Position numbers and translations under genes: made by a program
Notes under the pieces: generated by a model
What the model saw: the letters and a program-made list of their open reading frames with translations, nothing else
Told to the model about the DNA's origin: nothing
The model's database searches: none
Origin: Streptomyces coeruleorubidus
GTDB lineage: Bacteria; Actinomycetota; Actinomycetes; Streptomycetales; Streptomycetaceae
Assembly: GCF_028885415.1 (NCBI RefSeq)
Contig: NZ_CP118527.1
Coordinates: 5,704,001-5,768,000 of the forward strand
DNA length: 64,000 nucleotides
Direction: 5' to 3'
Shown here: in pieces, positions 34,029 through 42,188 of the stretch
How the letters are laid out: each line of letters begins with the position of its first letter
Numbering within the stretch: the first letter of the stretch is position 1

Positions 34029-34688
34029 ATGCTGACCACGCGACGGAGGGCGGCCGTTGCCTCCCTCCTTGCTGTTCTCACGCTGTCCATGACCGGTTGC
34101 AGCAGCGACTCCGACGACGGATCGGGGGAGGACAAGATCGCGGGGGCCGATACAGGGAAGGCCAGCACCTCCACTCCGTCGCCCTCTGCGCCCGCTGAGA
34201 AGAACGCGCCGAGCTTTGACTTCCCCCCGGACATCAAGGTGTCGGTGGATCGGAAGTCGTCAGGTGACCCGACCAAGGACGCCATCCTGCGGGACACGGC
34301 GTACGCGGCCCAGGCCCGCGTCGAGGCTTTCGCCAAGAGCGACAGCCGGACGGCCAACATGAATCGCTATTTCGCAGCCAACGCCCTTTCGTTCTGGGGC
34401 AGCAGGGTCGAGACCTTCAAGAAGGACGGGCTGACCGTGACGGGCGACTACCGCTACTTCGACTTCGAGGTTACTGACGTCGCGGACGGCAAGGCGGCGG
34501 TTCGCTACTGCGAGGACCAGAGCAAGGCGTACAACAAGAAGATCAAGACGAACAAGGTGCAACGCACCCAGCCGAGCGACAAGAGCTTCGTCTTGTACAC
34601 GGCCCAGACGGCGCGGGATTCGGCGGGTGACTGGCAGGTGACGCAGCAGAGTTGGGAAAAGGGGGACCCCGCATGCGTGCAGCGGTAG
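34029..34688 (+). CDS. Lipoprotein of module pair 2
   Basis: A 219-residue lipoprotein. It has a basic head (LTTRRRA), a hydrophobic stretch and the lipobox SMTGC, a Ser/Thr/Pro spacer, and a mature domain with FPPDIKVSVDRKSSGDPTKDA, YCEDQSKAYNKKIKTNK and a C-terminal ACVQR. The positions of the two mature cysteines and the aromatic residues match the family-A lipoproteins and the protein at 52221, although overall identity is low. The ATG at 34029 is in a weak ribosome-site context. It overlaps the secreted gene by 16 bases. Confidence 0.82.
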   Translation: MLTTRRRAAVASLLAVLTLSMTGCSSDSDDGSGEDKIAGADTGKASTSTPSPSAPAEKNAPSFDFPPDIKVSVDRKSSGDPTKDAILRDTAYAAQARVEAFAKSDSRTANMNRYFAANALSFWGSRVETFKKDGLTVTGDYRYFDFEVTDVADGKAAVRYCEDQSKAYNKKIKTNKVQRTQPSDKSFVLYTAQTARDSAGDWQVTQQSWEKGDPACVQR

Positions 34689-35746
34689 GCGTGTGCAAAT
34701 CACGTCCGGCTGTTTGGACAGCAGCCGCAGTGGGCCTTGTTGTGGCGCTGGGCACGGGATGCCCGGCGTACGCGGACGAGTCCACAGGTGGTGACCAGAC
34801 GACCACTCAACCCGACACTGGCTCCGGTCAGCCCGACACCGACTCCGGCGCCGAATCCGGCAGTGGCTCCATCGGCGCCCACATTCGAATCAACCAGAGC
34901 GCCCCCGCCTCCAGCCGTTCCACCGCGTCCGCCACCTCTTCAGACGCCAGCTGGGAACCTCCGGTGTGCTGGTACGAGCCCATGTACACGCCGGAGGAGT
35001 ACGAGAAGTTCATCAAGGGCGCGTATGGCGGCGCTCCAGGGGGAAGCCCGGCTGAGGATTACGCGAAGAAGCGGGAGAAGGAGAAGTACCACAAGGGGGA
35101 CGAGGGCCTGTGGTGGCAGGTGCAGTTCCGCGATGACAACTACGACAAGGCCTGCCCCGTCACCACGGACAACTGGGAGATCTGGGTTCCTCCGGCCGAC
35201 CCGCAGCCGGACCCCAACAAGGTGACTCCTGAGATTCTCTCCGAACTGGCCTTCAACTCGACCAAGTTGCCTACCCCGCCAGTGGAGTTGAAACCGCGCG
35301 CCGACCGGCTGCTCGTGAACCTCGGTACGCGGGTGGCGTTCAAGGGCGATCTCGACCGCGTGTGGACGACCGCCAGCATCAACTACAAGGGCGTTCAGCT
35401 GGCCGCGACCACCGTCGCCACTCCCGTTGCGCTCAAGGTCGACGCCGGTACCGCCGACGCCGATCCACAGAGCTGCACGTACGACCTGGTCAAGGGCAAG
35501 GCCGGTTACACAGCCGACAGCGGGGCCGGCGCCGGTTGCAACGTCACGTATCTCCGTTCGTCAGGCAGCGGCACCTACCCCTTCAAGGCGTCGATCACCT
35601 GGAAGGTGACGTGGACCGATTCGGCCGACCCGGACGGGCCGCCGCAGCAGCCGGGTCTGCCCGACGGGTTGTCCACGTTCGAGCAGGACGTGACCGTCAA
35701 GGAGGCCCAGGCCGTGAACCGAGCAAGTGGCATAAGCCATGGCTGA
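34673..35746 (+). CDS. Secreted four-cysteine protein of module pair 2
   Basis: A 357-residue exported protein. The ATG at 34673 follows AAAAGGGGGAC and lies inside the lipoprotein gene. The signal peptide ends near AYA-DE at about residue 35. Motifs present are PPVCWYEPMYTPEEYEKF, LWWQVQFRDDNYDKACP, the TPEILSEL segment, VNLGTRVAFKGDLDRVWT, SCTYDLVKG, GCNVTYLRSSGSGTY and VKEAQAVNR near the end. The four family cysteines are kept although this copy is the most divergent: the usual NLPTW is replaced by NLGTR. The stop is overlapped by the next gene. Role inferred as extracellular partner of the lipoprotein. Confidence 0.8.
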   Translation: MRAAVGVCKSRPAVWTAAAVGLVVALGTGCPAYADESTGGDQTTTQPDTGSGQPDTDSGAESGSGSIGAHIRINQSAPASSRSTASATSSDASWEPPVCWYEPMYTPEEYEKFIKGAYGGAPGGSPAEDYAKKREKEKYHKGDEGLWWQVQFRDDNYDKACPVTTDNWEIWVPPADPQPDPNKVTPEILSELAFNSTKLPTPPVELKPRADRLLVNLGTRVAFKGDLDRVWTTASINYKGVQLAATTVATPVALKVDAGTADADPQSCTYDLVKGKAGYTADSGAGAGCNVTYLRSSGSGTYPFKASITWKVTWTDSADPDGPPQQPGLPDGLSTFEQDVTVKEAQAVNRASGISHG

Positions 35747-36392
35747 GGGCGTGGTTCGAGCCGGGCGGGGTGGGCCGGGGGTTTGGTGGCGAGCCGACGT
35801 CCTCCGGTGGTCGGTGTTCAACCTTGCTTGCGCTGGTGGCTCCTTGGGGCTCGCCTGGCTCGGCCCCGTCGTGCCGTTGTGGGCGCCGCTGCGCTCGGTG
35901 GCTCTGCTCCTCGCCTGGATCGTGCTGCCGCTGGCATCGGTTCTCGTGCCGGTCCTGCTGCTGCGGAGGGTTCCGCGCAAGCAGCGAAAGGTCGCCTGGC
36001 AGCTCGTCGTTCCCGTCGTCGCGGGAGTGGGGCTGGGTGTATTCGGTAACGGGGCCGGTGATCAGGTTGCCCTGGCGGGGCGGGGCGAGTGGGCCGACGC
36101 CGTGGTCGTGCGCAAGGACAGCGGCAAGACCAACTACTGTGACCTGCGGACGGTCGGCGGCCGCGAGATCTCTCCCGCGCTCTCGGAAGGCGATGGGTGC
36201 AGGGACTGGGTGGAGTCGGGCTACAACCTGCGTGTTCGGTACGACCCCGCAGGCGTCGCCAGTCCGACCGCCGACGTGGAGCGCAGCTCGAACGCCGGTT
36301 TTCTCGCGGTCCTCTTCGGCCTCGCGGTCGTGATGGGAACATGGGGCGGCGTGCGGCAGAGTCGGTGGGACAGGGAGTACGTCCCGGCATGA
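35739..36392 (+). CDS. Membrane protein of module pair 2
   Basis: A 217-residue protein. The ATG at 35739 overlaps the secreted gene's end by eight bases, so it is the third gene of this unit. Helices lie at about 22-45, 48-70, 80-100 and 185-204, with a large extracytoplasmic loop (about 100-180) holding two cysteines (NYCDLRT and GCRDW). The C-terminus is basic. The loop recalls DUF3592-like proteins, a comparison I cannot confirm. It may anchor or display the secreted partner. Confidence 0.78.
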   Translation: MAEGVVRAGRGGPGVWWRADVLRWSVFNLACAGGSLGLAWLGPVVPLWAPLRSVALLLAWIVLPLASVLVPVLLLRRVPRKQRKVAWQLVVPVVAGVGLGVFGNGAGDQVALAGRGEWADAVVVRKDSGKTNYCDLRTVGGREISPALSEGDGCRDWVESGYNLRVRYDPAGVASPTADVERSSNAGFLAVLFGLAVVMGTWGGVRQSRWDREYVPA

Positions 36393-36409
36393 GCGGACGG
36401 ACCCCGCGC

Positions 36410-37351
36410 TCAGTACATCGCCTCCTTCGGCACCTCGATCTGCCTGAGCTCCACCCACCGCCCTAGCCGTTCACAACGCCCTGCCACCACGAACAGCACG
36501 TACGGGGCCGGAAGGCCGACCAGGGCAACCGCCCACTCCGGCAGGAGCCAGCCCAGTTGGGACACGCACAGGCAGCAGGTCAGCATCGCCGCTGCCGTGC
36601 GGGCGAATGACTTGGCGTCGTCGGTCATCCTGCGGCGGCTGTCCGCCGAGTTCGTGATCAGGGCGCCGGAGCGCATGCCCAGGGCGGCGCCCGCCAGCGC
36701 GCCCCAGAGGAGGCCGCCCGGCAGGAACATGGCCGGGAAGCCGTCCTGGGGGAAGTCGAAGGTGAAGCCCACGGTCAGGCCCGTGACCGCGCCGATGAAC
36801 GTGCAGCAGAGCACGGTGACGGCAGCCAGTTGGTCTCGGATCTGCGCGGCTGGAGTGCTGTCGCCGTTCCGTACCTGACGGAACACCCCGCCCGAGGCCA
36901 CCACGAACAACGGCGGGCCGATCACCATCATGATCGCCGCGCCGAACCAACCCCCGGTCTTGCCGGGCGCGTCGGTAGCGGGAAAGAAGCCCTGTACGTT
37001 CCACGCCACCCCTGCGGTCACCACGACGTACAGCCAGTAGGCCGCGATCAGTGCCCAGCCGGCGCCGATCCTGGCACGTCGTGCGAGTGCCAGAGGAGTG
37101 TGCAGGAGGCCGGCGACGGGGATGGCGATCAAGGCCCACACGAAGATGAAGGCCTCTGAGGCGCGATCCTCGGCGCGGACCCTCTCGAAGAGTTCCGGGG
37201 AGGGCGGGAGACCGAATCGTTCCGGGGACGACGTCAGCAGAAGTGCCATGACCAGGGCGGCTACTGCTGCCGTGACGCCCGCCGCGATCCGCGCGGCCTT
37301 GGCGCGCGGTGTGGATGTCTCGCTCGTCGTTGTGCTCGTCCCCGCGGCCAT
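36410..37351 (-). CDS. Multi-pass membrane protein, unknown function
   Basis: A 313-residue protein with about seven predicted transmembrane helices after a polar Ser/Thr N-terminus. The hydrophobic segments lie near 22-42, 68-88, 98-118, 132-152, 178-200, 205-228 and 258-290. No catalytic or transporter motif is recognised. It converges on the preceding gene with an 18-base gap and is divergent from the deacetylase/GT2 gene. It is probably outside the T7SS island. Confidence 0.8.
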   Translation of the reverse strand: MAAGTSTTTSETSTPRAKAARIAAGVTAAVAALVMALLLTSSPERFGLPPSPELFERVRAEDRASEAFIFVWALIAIPVAGLLHTPLALARRARIGAGWALIAAYWLYVVVTAGVAWNVQGFFPATDAPGKTGGWFGAAIMMVIGPPLFVVASGGVFRQVRNGDSTPAAQIRDQLAAVTVLCCTFIGAVTGLTVGFTFDFPQDGFPAMFLPGGLLWGALAGAALGMRSGALITNSADSRRRMTDDAKSFARTAAAMLTCCLCVSQLGWLLPEWAVALVGLPAPYVLFVVAGRCERLGRWVELRQIEVPKEAMY

Positions 37352-37597
37352 CCGTCCCGTCCCTCTCTCAGTGAAACCCGCACAGCCCGCACAGCCCGTA
37401 ATGCCTGTGAAGCTGTGAAGCTCGCCGTTCCGCCCATACGGCCAGAGCTCCGAAACTACACTCGCGCCCCATGCGTAACTCCCGCAGCGTGAACACGAAG
37501 AGCGTGTCCGGTTCGCACGGAGGCTCTGACGAAGGCCTCTGGAGAAGACGGCCCGCGCCAGGCGCGGGAGTCAGCGCGTGGTCGGAGCCCGGGGGCG

Positions 37598-39725
37598 GTG
37601 ACGTCCCCTGACCCCCGCCAAAGCCCCCCACAGGCCGGCCCGCCGCAACAAAGCCCGTCACAAACAGTCCCGAGACCCCCGCGCCCACTGGCTGTTACTC
37701 GCCCTCACCCTCCCCCTCGTCTTCGCCCTCCTGATCTTCGAGGGCTGGACCCAGCACGAGGTCGACGCCGCGAAGACGCGGACGCCCTGTGCCTCTCCCG
37801 TGCCGGAGGCCGTCGCGAAGGGCGGGCCTGTGATCGGGATCAACCGGGACGGGATCCGGTCCGGTTCGATGCCCGCCCGGACCGTCGCGCTCACCTTCGA
37901 CGGGGGGCCCGACCCGGTGTGGACCCCGCGGCTGCTGGATCTGCTGCGCCGCAATCAGGCACGCGCGACCTTCTTCGTGCACGGCGCCCGGGCGGCCCGG
38001 CATCCGGAGCTGATCCGGCGCATCCGTGCCGAGGGGCATGAGATCGGGTCCAACACGTACACCGGTGCGGTGTTGGGCGAGTCGTCCGCGCCCCGCTTCC
38101 GGTCCGAGCTCGAACTCACCCAGAGCGCACTGGCCGGCGCCACCGGAGTGCGCACCAATCTGCTGCGGATGCCGCGGACCACCACCCCCGACACCCTGTG
38201 CGGGCGCGAGTGGCAGGCGGCGCGGCGGGCCACCGGGTACGGGTACGTGCTCGTCGCCGCCGACAAGGGGGCGCGCAAGCCCGCGCAGGGGATCGTGCGG
38301 CAGCTCAGCCAGACGGAGAGCGCCTATGTGGAGGCGCGCAGGCTGCTGAAGAACCGGGCCGTCGACCGGTTCACCACCGTGTCCGAGGGGCTCGGGCTGG
38401 TTCCGTACGCGTCCCCGTCCGTCGTCGAACGGTGGCTGGGCGCAGGGCTGATCCAGGTCACGCGTCTCGGGCAGGCCTTCTCCACCGCCATGATCTGGGT
38501 CCTCGGTGTCGCCGGCGGGCTCGGCGTGCTGCGGCTGTTGCTGCTCGCCCTGTTCGCCCGGGCACATGTGCGCCGGCTGGAGCGGTTCCGGACCGGGGCG
38601 CCCTGGATGCGTGAGGTGTCCGGGCCGGTGACCGTGCTCGTCCCGGCGTACAACGAGGAGGCCGGGATCGGGTCGACCCTGCGGTCGCTGCTCGACTCCA
38701 CCCATCGGGAGCTCCAGGTCATCGTGATCGACGACGGGTCGAGCGACCGGACCGCCGACATCGCCGAGAACATGGGGGACGCGAGAGTGGAGGTCGTCCG
38801 CCAGCCCAACTCCGGCAAGGCCGCCGCCCTCAACACCGGGCTCGCCCACGCGCGGTACGACATCGTCGTCATGGTCGACGCCGACACCGTCTTCGAGCCC
38901 GATGCCATCGAGCGGATCGTCCAGCCGCTCGCGCATCCCGCCGTGGGGGCCGTCAGCGGCAACACCAAGGTCGGCAACCGGCGCAGTCTGCTGGCCCGTT
39001 GGCAGCATCTCGAGTACGTCTTCGGGTTCAATCTCGACCGGCGCATGTTCGAGGTGCTGGAGTGCATGCCGACCGTCCCGGGCGCCATCGGGGCCTTCCG
39101 CCGGGACGCGGTGATCGGCGTCGGCGGGGTCAGCGAGGACACCCTCGCCGAGGACACCGACCTGACGATGGCCCTGTGGCGGGCCGGCTGGCGGGTGCTG
39201 TACGAGGAGTCCGCCGTCGCCTGGACCGAAGTGCCCACCACTCTCAGGCAGTTGTGGCGGCAGCGGTACCGGTGGTGCTACGGCACGTTGCAGGCGATGT
39301 GGAAGCATCGCGGGGCGCTCGTCGGGACCGGTCCTGCCGGGCGGTTCGGGCGGCGCGGGCTGACCTACCTCGCGCTCTTCCAGGTCGCCCTGCCGCTGCT
39401 CGCGCCCGTCATCGACGTCTACGCCCTGTACGGCGTGCTGTTCCGCGACCCGTGGGAGTCGGCCGCGGTGTGGTTCGCGTTCCTCGGCGTGCAGATCGTC
39501 TGCTCCGGCTACGCGCTGAGACTGGACGGCGAGCCGGTCCGGGCCCTGTGGTCGATGCCGTTCCAGATCGTCGTCTACCGGCAGTTGATGTATCTCGTCG
39601 TCATCCAGTCGCTCGTCGCGCTGCTGCTCGGCAGCCGGCTGAGGTGGCAGCGGATGAAGCGCTCCGGGACGGCCGCTGAACAGATCGGCGGGCCCGTTCC
39701 GTATAGGAGCGTGCCCATGCGTTGA
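37598..39725 (+). CDS. Deacetylase-like/GT2 fusion glycosyltransferase, N-terminus apparently frameshifted
   Basis: A bifunctional-type envelope enzyme. A basic N-terminus and a transmembrane anchor (WLLLALTLPLVFALLIFEGW, 37689-37748) are followed by a NodB-like domain (about 37870-38400) and, after a second helix, a GT2 synthase domain with VLVPAYNEEAG, VDADT, EDTDL and QRYRWCYG, then C-terminal helices. The NodB domain has TFDGGPDP for the usual TFDDGP and HEIGSNTYTG for the zinc-binding HxxxH, so deacetylase activity is doubtful; the GT2 motifs are complete. In the coding frame no usual start exists before 37800, which would cut off the anchor. Removing one C from the C5 run at 37612-37616 joins the GTG at 37598. 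A TTA codon lies at 37695-37697. Confidence 0.88.
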
Positions 39726-39752
39726 CCCCCACTGAACCAGCGGGAAGGGCCG

Positions 39753-40931
39753 ATGAACGACTGGACCGACCCTCCGGGAGACCACCAGGCGGGGCAGGAC
39801 CCGAGAAGCGTCCCGCCCCCGTCCCTCCTGGCACCTCCGCCGTCGACCCGCACGGCGCCCCTGCCCGGCATGCCCTCGCCGGCCGCGCCCGGCCGCTACG
39901 ACAGCAGCGTCCACGAGCGTGGGCGGCGGGGTGGCAGCAGGAACCCGCGGCGCCGCGCCGGCAAGGGCCGCCGGTTCCTGCGTACCGCGGCTGTGCTCTC
40001 GTCCGTCCTGCTGCTCGCCGGTGCCGGTACGTACGTCTGGGCCGACACCCGGCTCAACCAGCAGGTCGACCTCGACACGCTCTCCGGCCGGGTGCCGCGC
40101 GGCGAGGGCACCAACTACCTCGTCGTGGGCTCCGACAGCCGCGAGGGACTGTCGCAGCAGGACCGGAAGGACCTGAACACCGGCTCGACCGACGGCCGCC
40201 GTACCGACTCGCTGATCCTGCTGCACACCGGGGCGAACGGCACCACCATGCTCAGCCTGCCGCGCGACTCGTGGGTCACCCTCCCGCCCTACGTCGATCC
40301 CGACACCGGCCGCAGCTACCGGGCCGCGCCGGACAAACTGAACGCGGCGTTCTCCCTGGGCGGTCCCGACCTGCTCGTGCGGACCGTGGAACGCAACACC
40401 GGTGTGCACATCGACCACTACGCGGAGATCGGCTTCGCCGGCTTCGTGGGGGTGGTGGACGCGGTCGGCGGCGTGGACATGTGCCTGGACAAGCCCGTAC
40501 GGGACGAGGACTCCGGCGCCGACCTGCCCGCCGGCTGCCAGACCCTCGACGGCGCCGAGGCGCTGGCCTTCGTACGGCAGCGCAAGCAGGAGGCCGAGGG
40601 GGACCTGGGCCGCACCCGCAACCAGCAGAAGTTCCTCGCCGCCCTCGCCCGCAAGGCGGCCACCCCGTCCACCCTCGCCGATCCGTCCAAGTCCTTCCCG
40701 ACCCTGCGCGCCGGCCTCGACACGCTCATCGTGGACGAGGGCACGGAGCTGCCCGACCTCATGTCGCTGTTCGAGGCCATGCGCAAGGCCGCGTCGGGCG
40801 GGGGCAGACAGCTCAATGTGCCCGTGGCCGACCCGGACCTGCGTACGTCCAAGGGCAGCGCGGTGAAGTGGGACGACCGGCGGGCCCGCGCCCTGTTCAC
40901 GGCATTGCGGGAGGACCGGCCGACCGGCTGA
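39753..40931 (+). CDS. LytR-CpsA-Psr (LCP) family envelope phosphotransferase
   Basis: A 392-residue membrane-anchored LCP protein. A Pro/Gly/Arg-rich cytoplasmic head (1-75) precedes one transmembrane helix (about 76-98), then the LCP domain with YLVVGSDSREG (about 123-133), RTDSLILLHTG, LSLPRDSWV and the arginine-rich substrate loop. Two cysteines (MCLD and GCQT) lie in the domain. LCP enzymes attach polyprenyl-linked glycopolymers such as teichoic acid or arabinogalactan-type chains to peptidoglycan. The gene follows the GT2 gene by 27 bases and is probably co-transcribed, so the pair may make and attach one glycopolymer. Confidence 0.93.
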   Translation: MNDWTDPPGDHQAGQDPRSVPPPSLLAPPPSTRTAPLPGMPSPAAPGRYDSSVHERGRRGGSRNPRRRAGKGRRFLRTAAVLSSVLLLAGAGTYVWADTRLNQQVDLDTLSGRVPRGEGTNYLVVGSDSREGLSQQDRKDLNTGSTDGRRTDSLILLHTGANGTTMLSLPRDSWVTLPPYVDPDTGRSYRAAPDKLNAAFSLGGPDLLVRTVERNTGVHIDHYAEIGFAGFVGVVDAVGGVDMCLDKPVRDEDSGADLPAGCQTLDGAEALAFVRQRKQEAEGDLGRTRNQQKFLAALARKAATPSTLADPSKSFPTLRAGLDTLIVDEGTELPDLMSLFEAMRKAASGGGRQLNVPVADPDLRTSKGSAVKWDDRRARALFTALREDRPTG

Positions 40932-42188
40932 TCAACCAGTCCTGGCACGGCGGGTGTTGAAACCGGCCAGAGGCGACATCAGCGAGCCGTACCCCGTCGC
41001 CGCCCACACGCTCCGCCCGGCCGGCAGCTCGAAGTAGGGCACGGTACGGCCGTCCTCGTCCGTGTCGGTGAGCACCTCCGGCGCCCGGCGGCCCTGCAGC
41101 GCGTCCGCGCACTCCTGGCACACCGCCACGTCGAGCCGCTCGCGGTGGCCGAGCCGTCGCCAACCGGTGCGGAGGGCGGCGCGGCCGTGCCGGGGGTCGA
41201 AGAAGCAGAGGGGGAGGCCGGGGGCGCCGGCGAGGGCGTCGCGGCCCTCCTGGGCCAGGGCCAGGACGCCCGCCAGATCCGGCAGGCCCCGGGCCTCGTC
41301 GAGGACCTTGCCGGCGGCGGCGTACGCGTCGAGGGCGCGCTGGAGGTCGGGTGTCGTGGTGTCGGCGGCGGCCTGGGTCGCCTCGCCGAGTGCCAGCACC
41401 TCCGCCTCGGCCTGCCGCCGCAGCCGCGCATCCTCGGCGGCCCGGGCCGTCGCGAACACCAGCTGGGGGACGGCCGAGGGGGTCCTGCGGGAACGGGCCA
41501 GGGCGCGGGTCGCGAGGGCGGTCAGGGCCAGGGCGGGTACGGCGATGAGCGGCCAGAGCCACCATCCCCCGGTGCTGTCCGAGGACGACTCGGACGCCGG
41601 TGACTCGGAGGCCTGCGCGTCGGGGGTTGCCGAGCCGTCCAGCTCCTTGATCGCCTCCTCGTACCGTTGCCGGCCCTTGCCCTCCGCCACCAGGTCCACG
41701 GCCTTCGCGGTCAGGTCGGCCAGCCCCGCGTTCCGCATCTCGTCCAGGAATCCGGTGGCGGCCACGGCGTCACGCGCCTGGTGGGTGTCGGCGGGCCACT
41801 CGTAGCCCTCCAGGGAGTCGGGGAAGTCGCTGTCCGTCGTGATGACGATGAGTTCGCGCTGGTCCGGGAACCGGTCACGGACGATTCCCGCCAGCACCTC
41901 GGAGTCGCCGTCGAACTCGTCGCCCTTGGTGAGCGGTGTGAGAACGACCTTGATGGGCAGGCCCGTGCTGCGGATCCGGTCCGCCAACTGCCGCTGCCGG
42001 GACGGTGGTACGGCATCGGTGTAGGCGTCGTCGACGTAGACGGGGGAGGTGCGCAACGCGCTCGCGATGCGCTGCCCGGCGCTCGGGCCGTCGCCGTCGC
42101 CTTCGGCCGCCCGGGCGGTGGCCGTGGTGAGCGCCGCCAGCAGCAGCGCCGCGAGGACGGTGATCAGGCGCTTGACGTCAGTGGACAC
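40932..42188 (-). CDS. Secreted or membrane TPM-like domain protein with C-terminal Cys motif
   Basis: A 418-residue protein. A signal peptide (ends near ARA-AE) leads to a TPM-like alpha/beta domain (about 33-180: SPVYVDDAYT, IKVVLTPL, ELIVITTDSD), a Ser-rich spacer, one transmembrane helix (about 212-232) and a cytoplasmic helical region ending in LPLCFFDPRHG and VCQECADAL, a possible zinc-ribbon motif. The GTG start overlaps the stop of the 693-residue gene. The same C-terminal block (CCGVNPLHG and VCEFCRNTA) is found in that protein, so the two are paralogs. Function unknown; TPM proteins elsewhere act as membrane-associated phosphatases or repair factors. Confidence 0.78.
   Translation of the reverse strand: MSTDVKRLITVLAALLLAALTTATARAAEGDGDGPSAGQRIASALRTSPVYVDDAYTDAVPPSRQRQLADRIRSTGLPIKVVLTPLTKGDEFDGDSEVLAGIVRDRFPDQRELIVITTDSDFPDSLEGYEWPADTHQARDAVAATGFLDEMRNAGLADLTAKAVDLVAEGKGRQRYEEAIKELDGSATPDAQASESPASESSSDSTGGWWLWPLIAVPALALTALATRALARSRRTPSAVPQLVFATARAAEDARLRRQAEAEVLALGEATQAAADTTTPDLQRALDAYAAAGKVLDEARGLPDLAGVLALAQEGRDALAGAPGLPLCFFDPRHGRAALRTGWRRLGHRERLDVAVCQECADALQGRRAPEVLTDTDEDGRTVPYFELPAGRSVWAATGYGSLMSPLAGFNTRRARTG

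Noticed and set aside
37471..37611. Small plus-strand ORF of 46 codons before the deacetylase/GT2 gene
   Set aside because: It has an ATG but no clear ribosome site and no similarity I recognise; it overlaps the likely start of the next gene. It could be a leader peptide, but evidence is too weak to call.
37695..40418. Long minus-strand open frame across the deacetylase/GT2 and LCP genes
   Set aside because: It is antisense to two genes with clear catalytic motifs and has composition-biased, repeat-like sequence with no recognisable domain.
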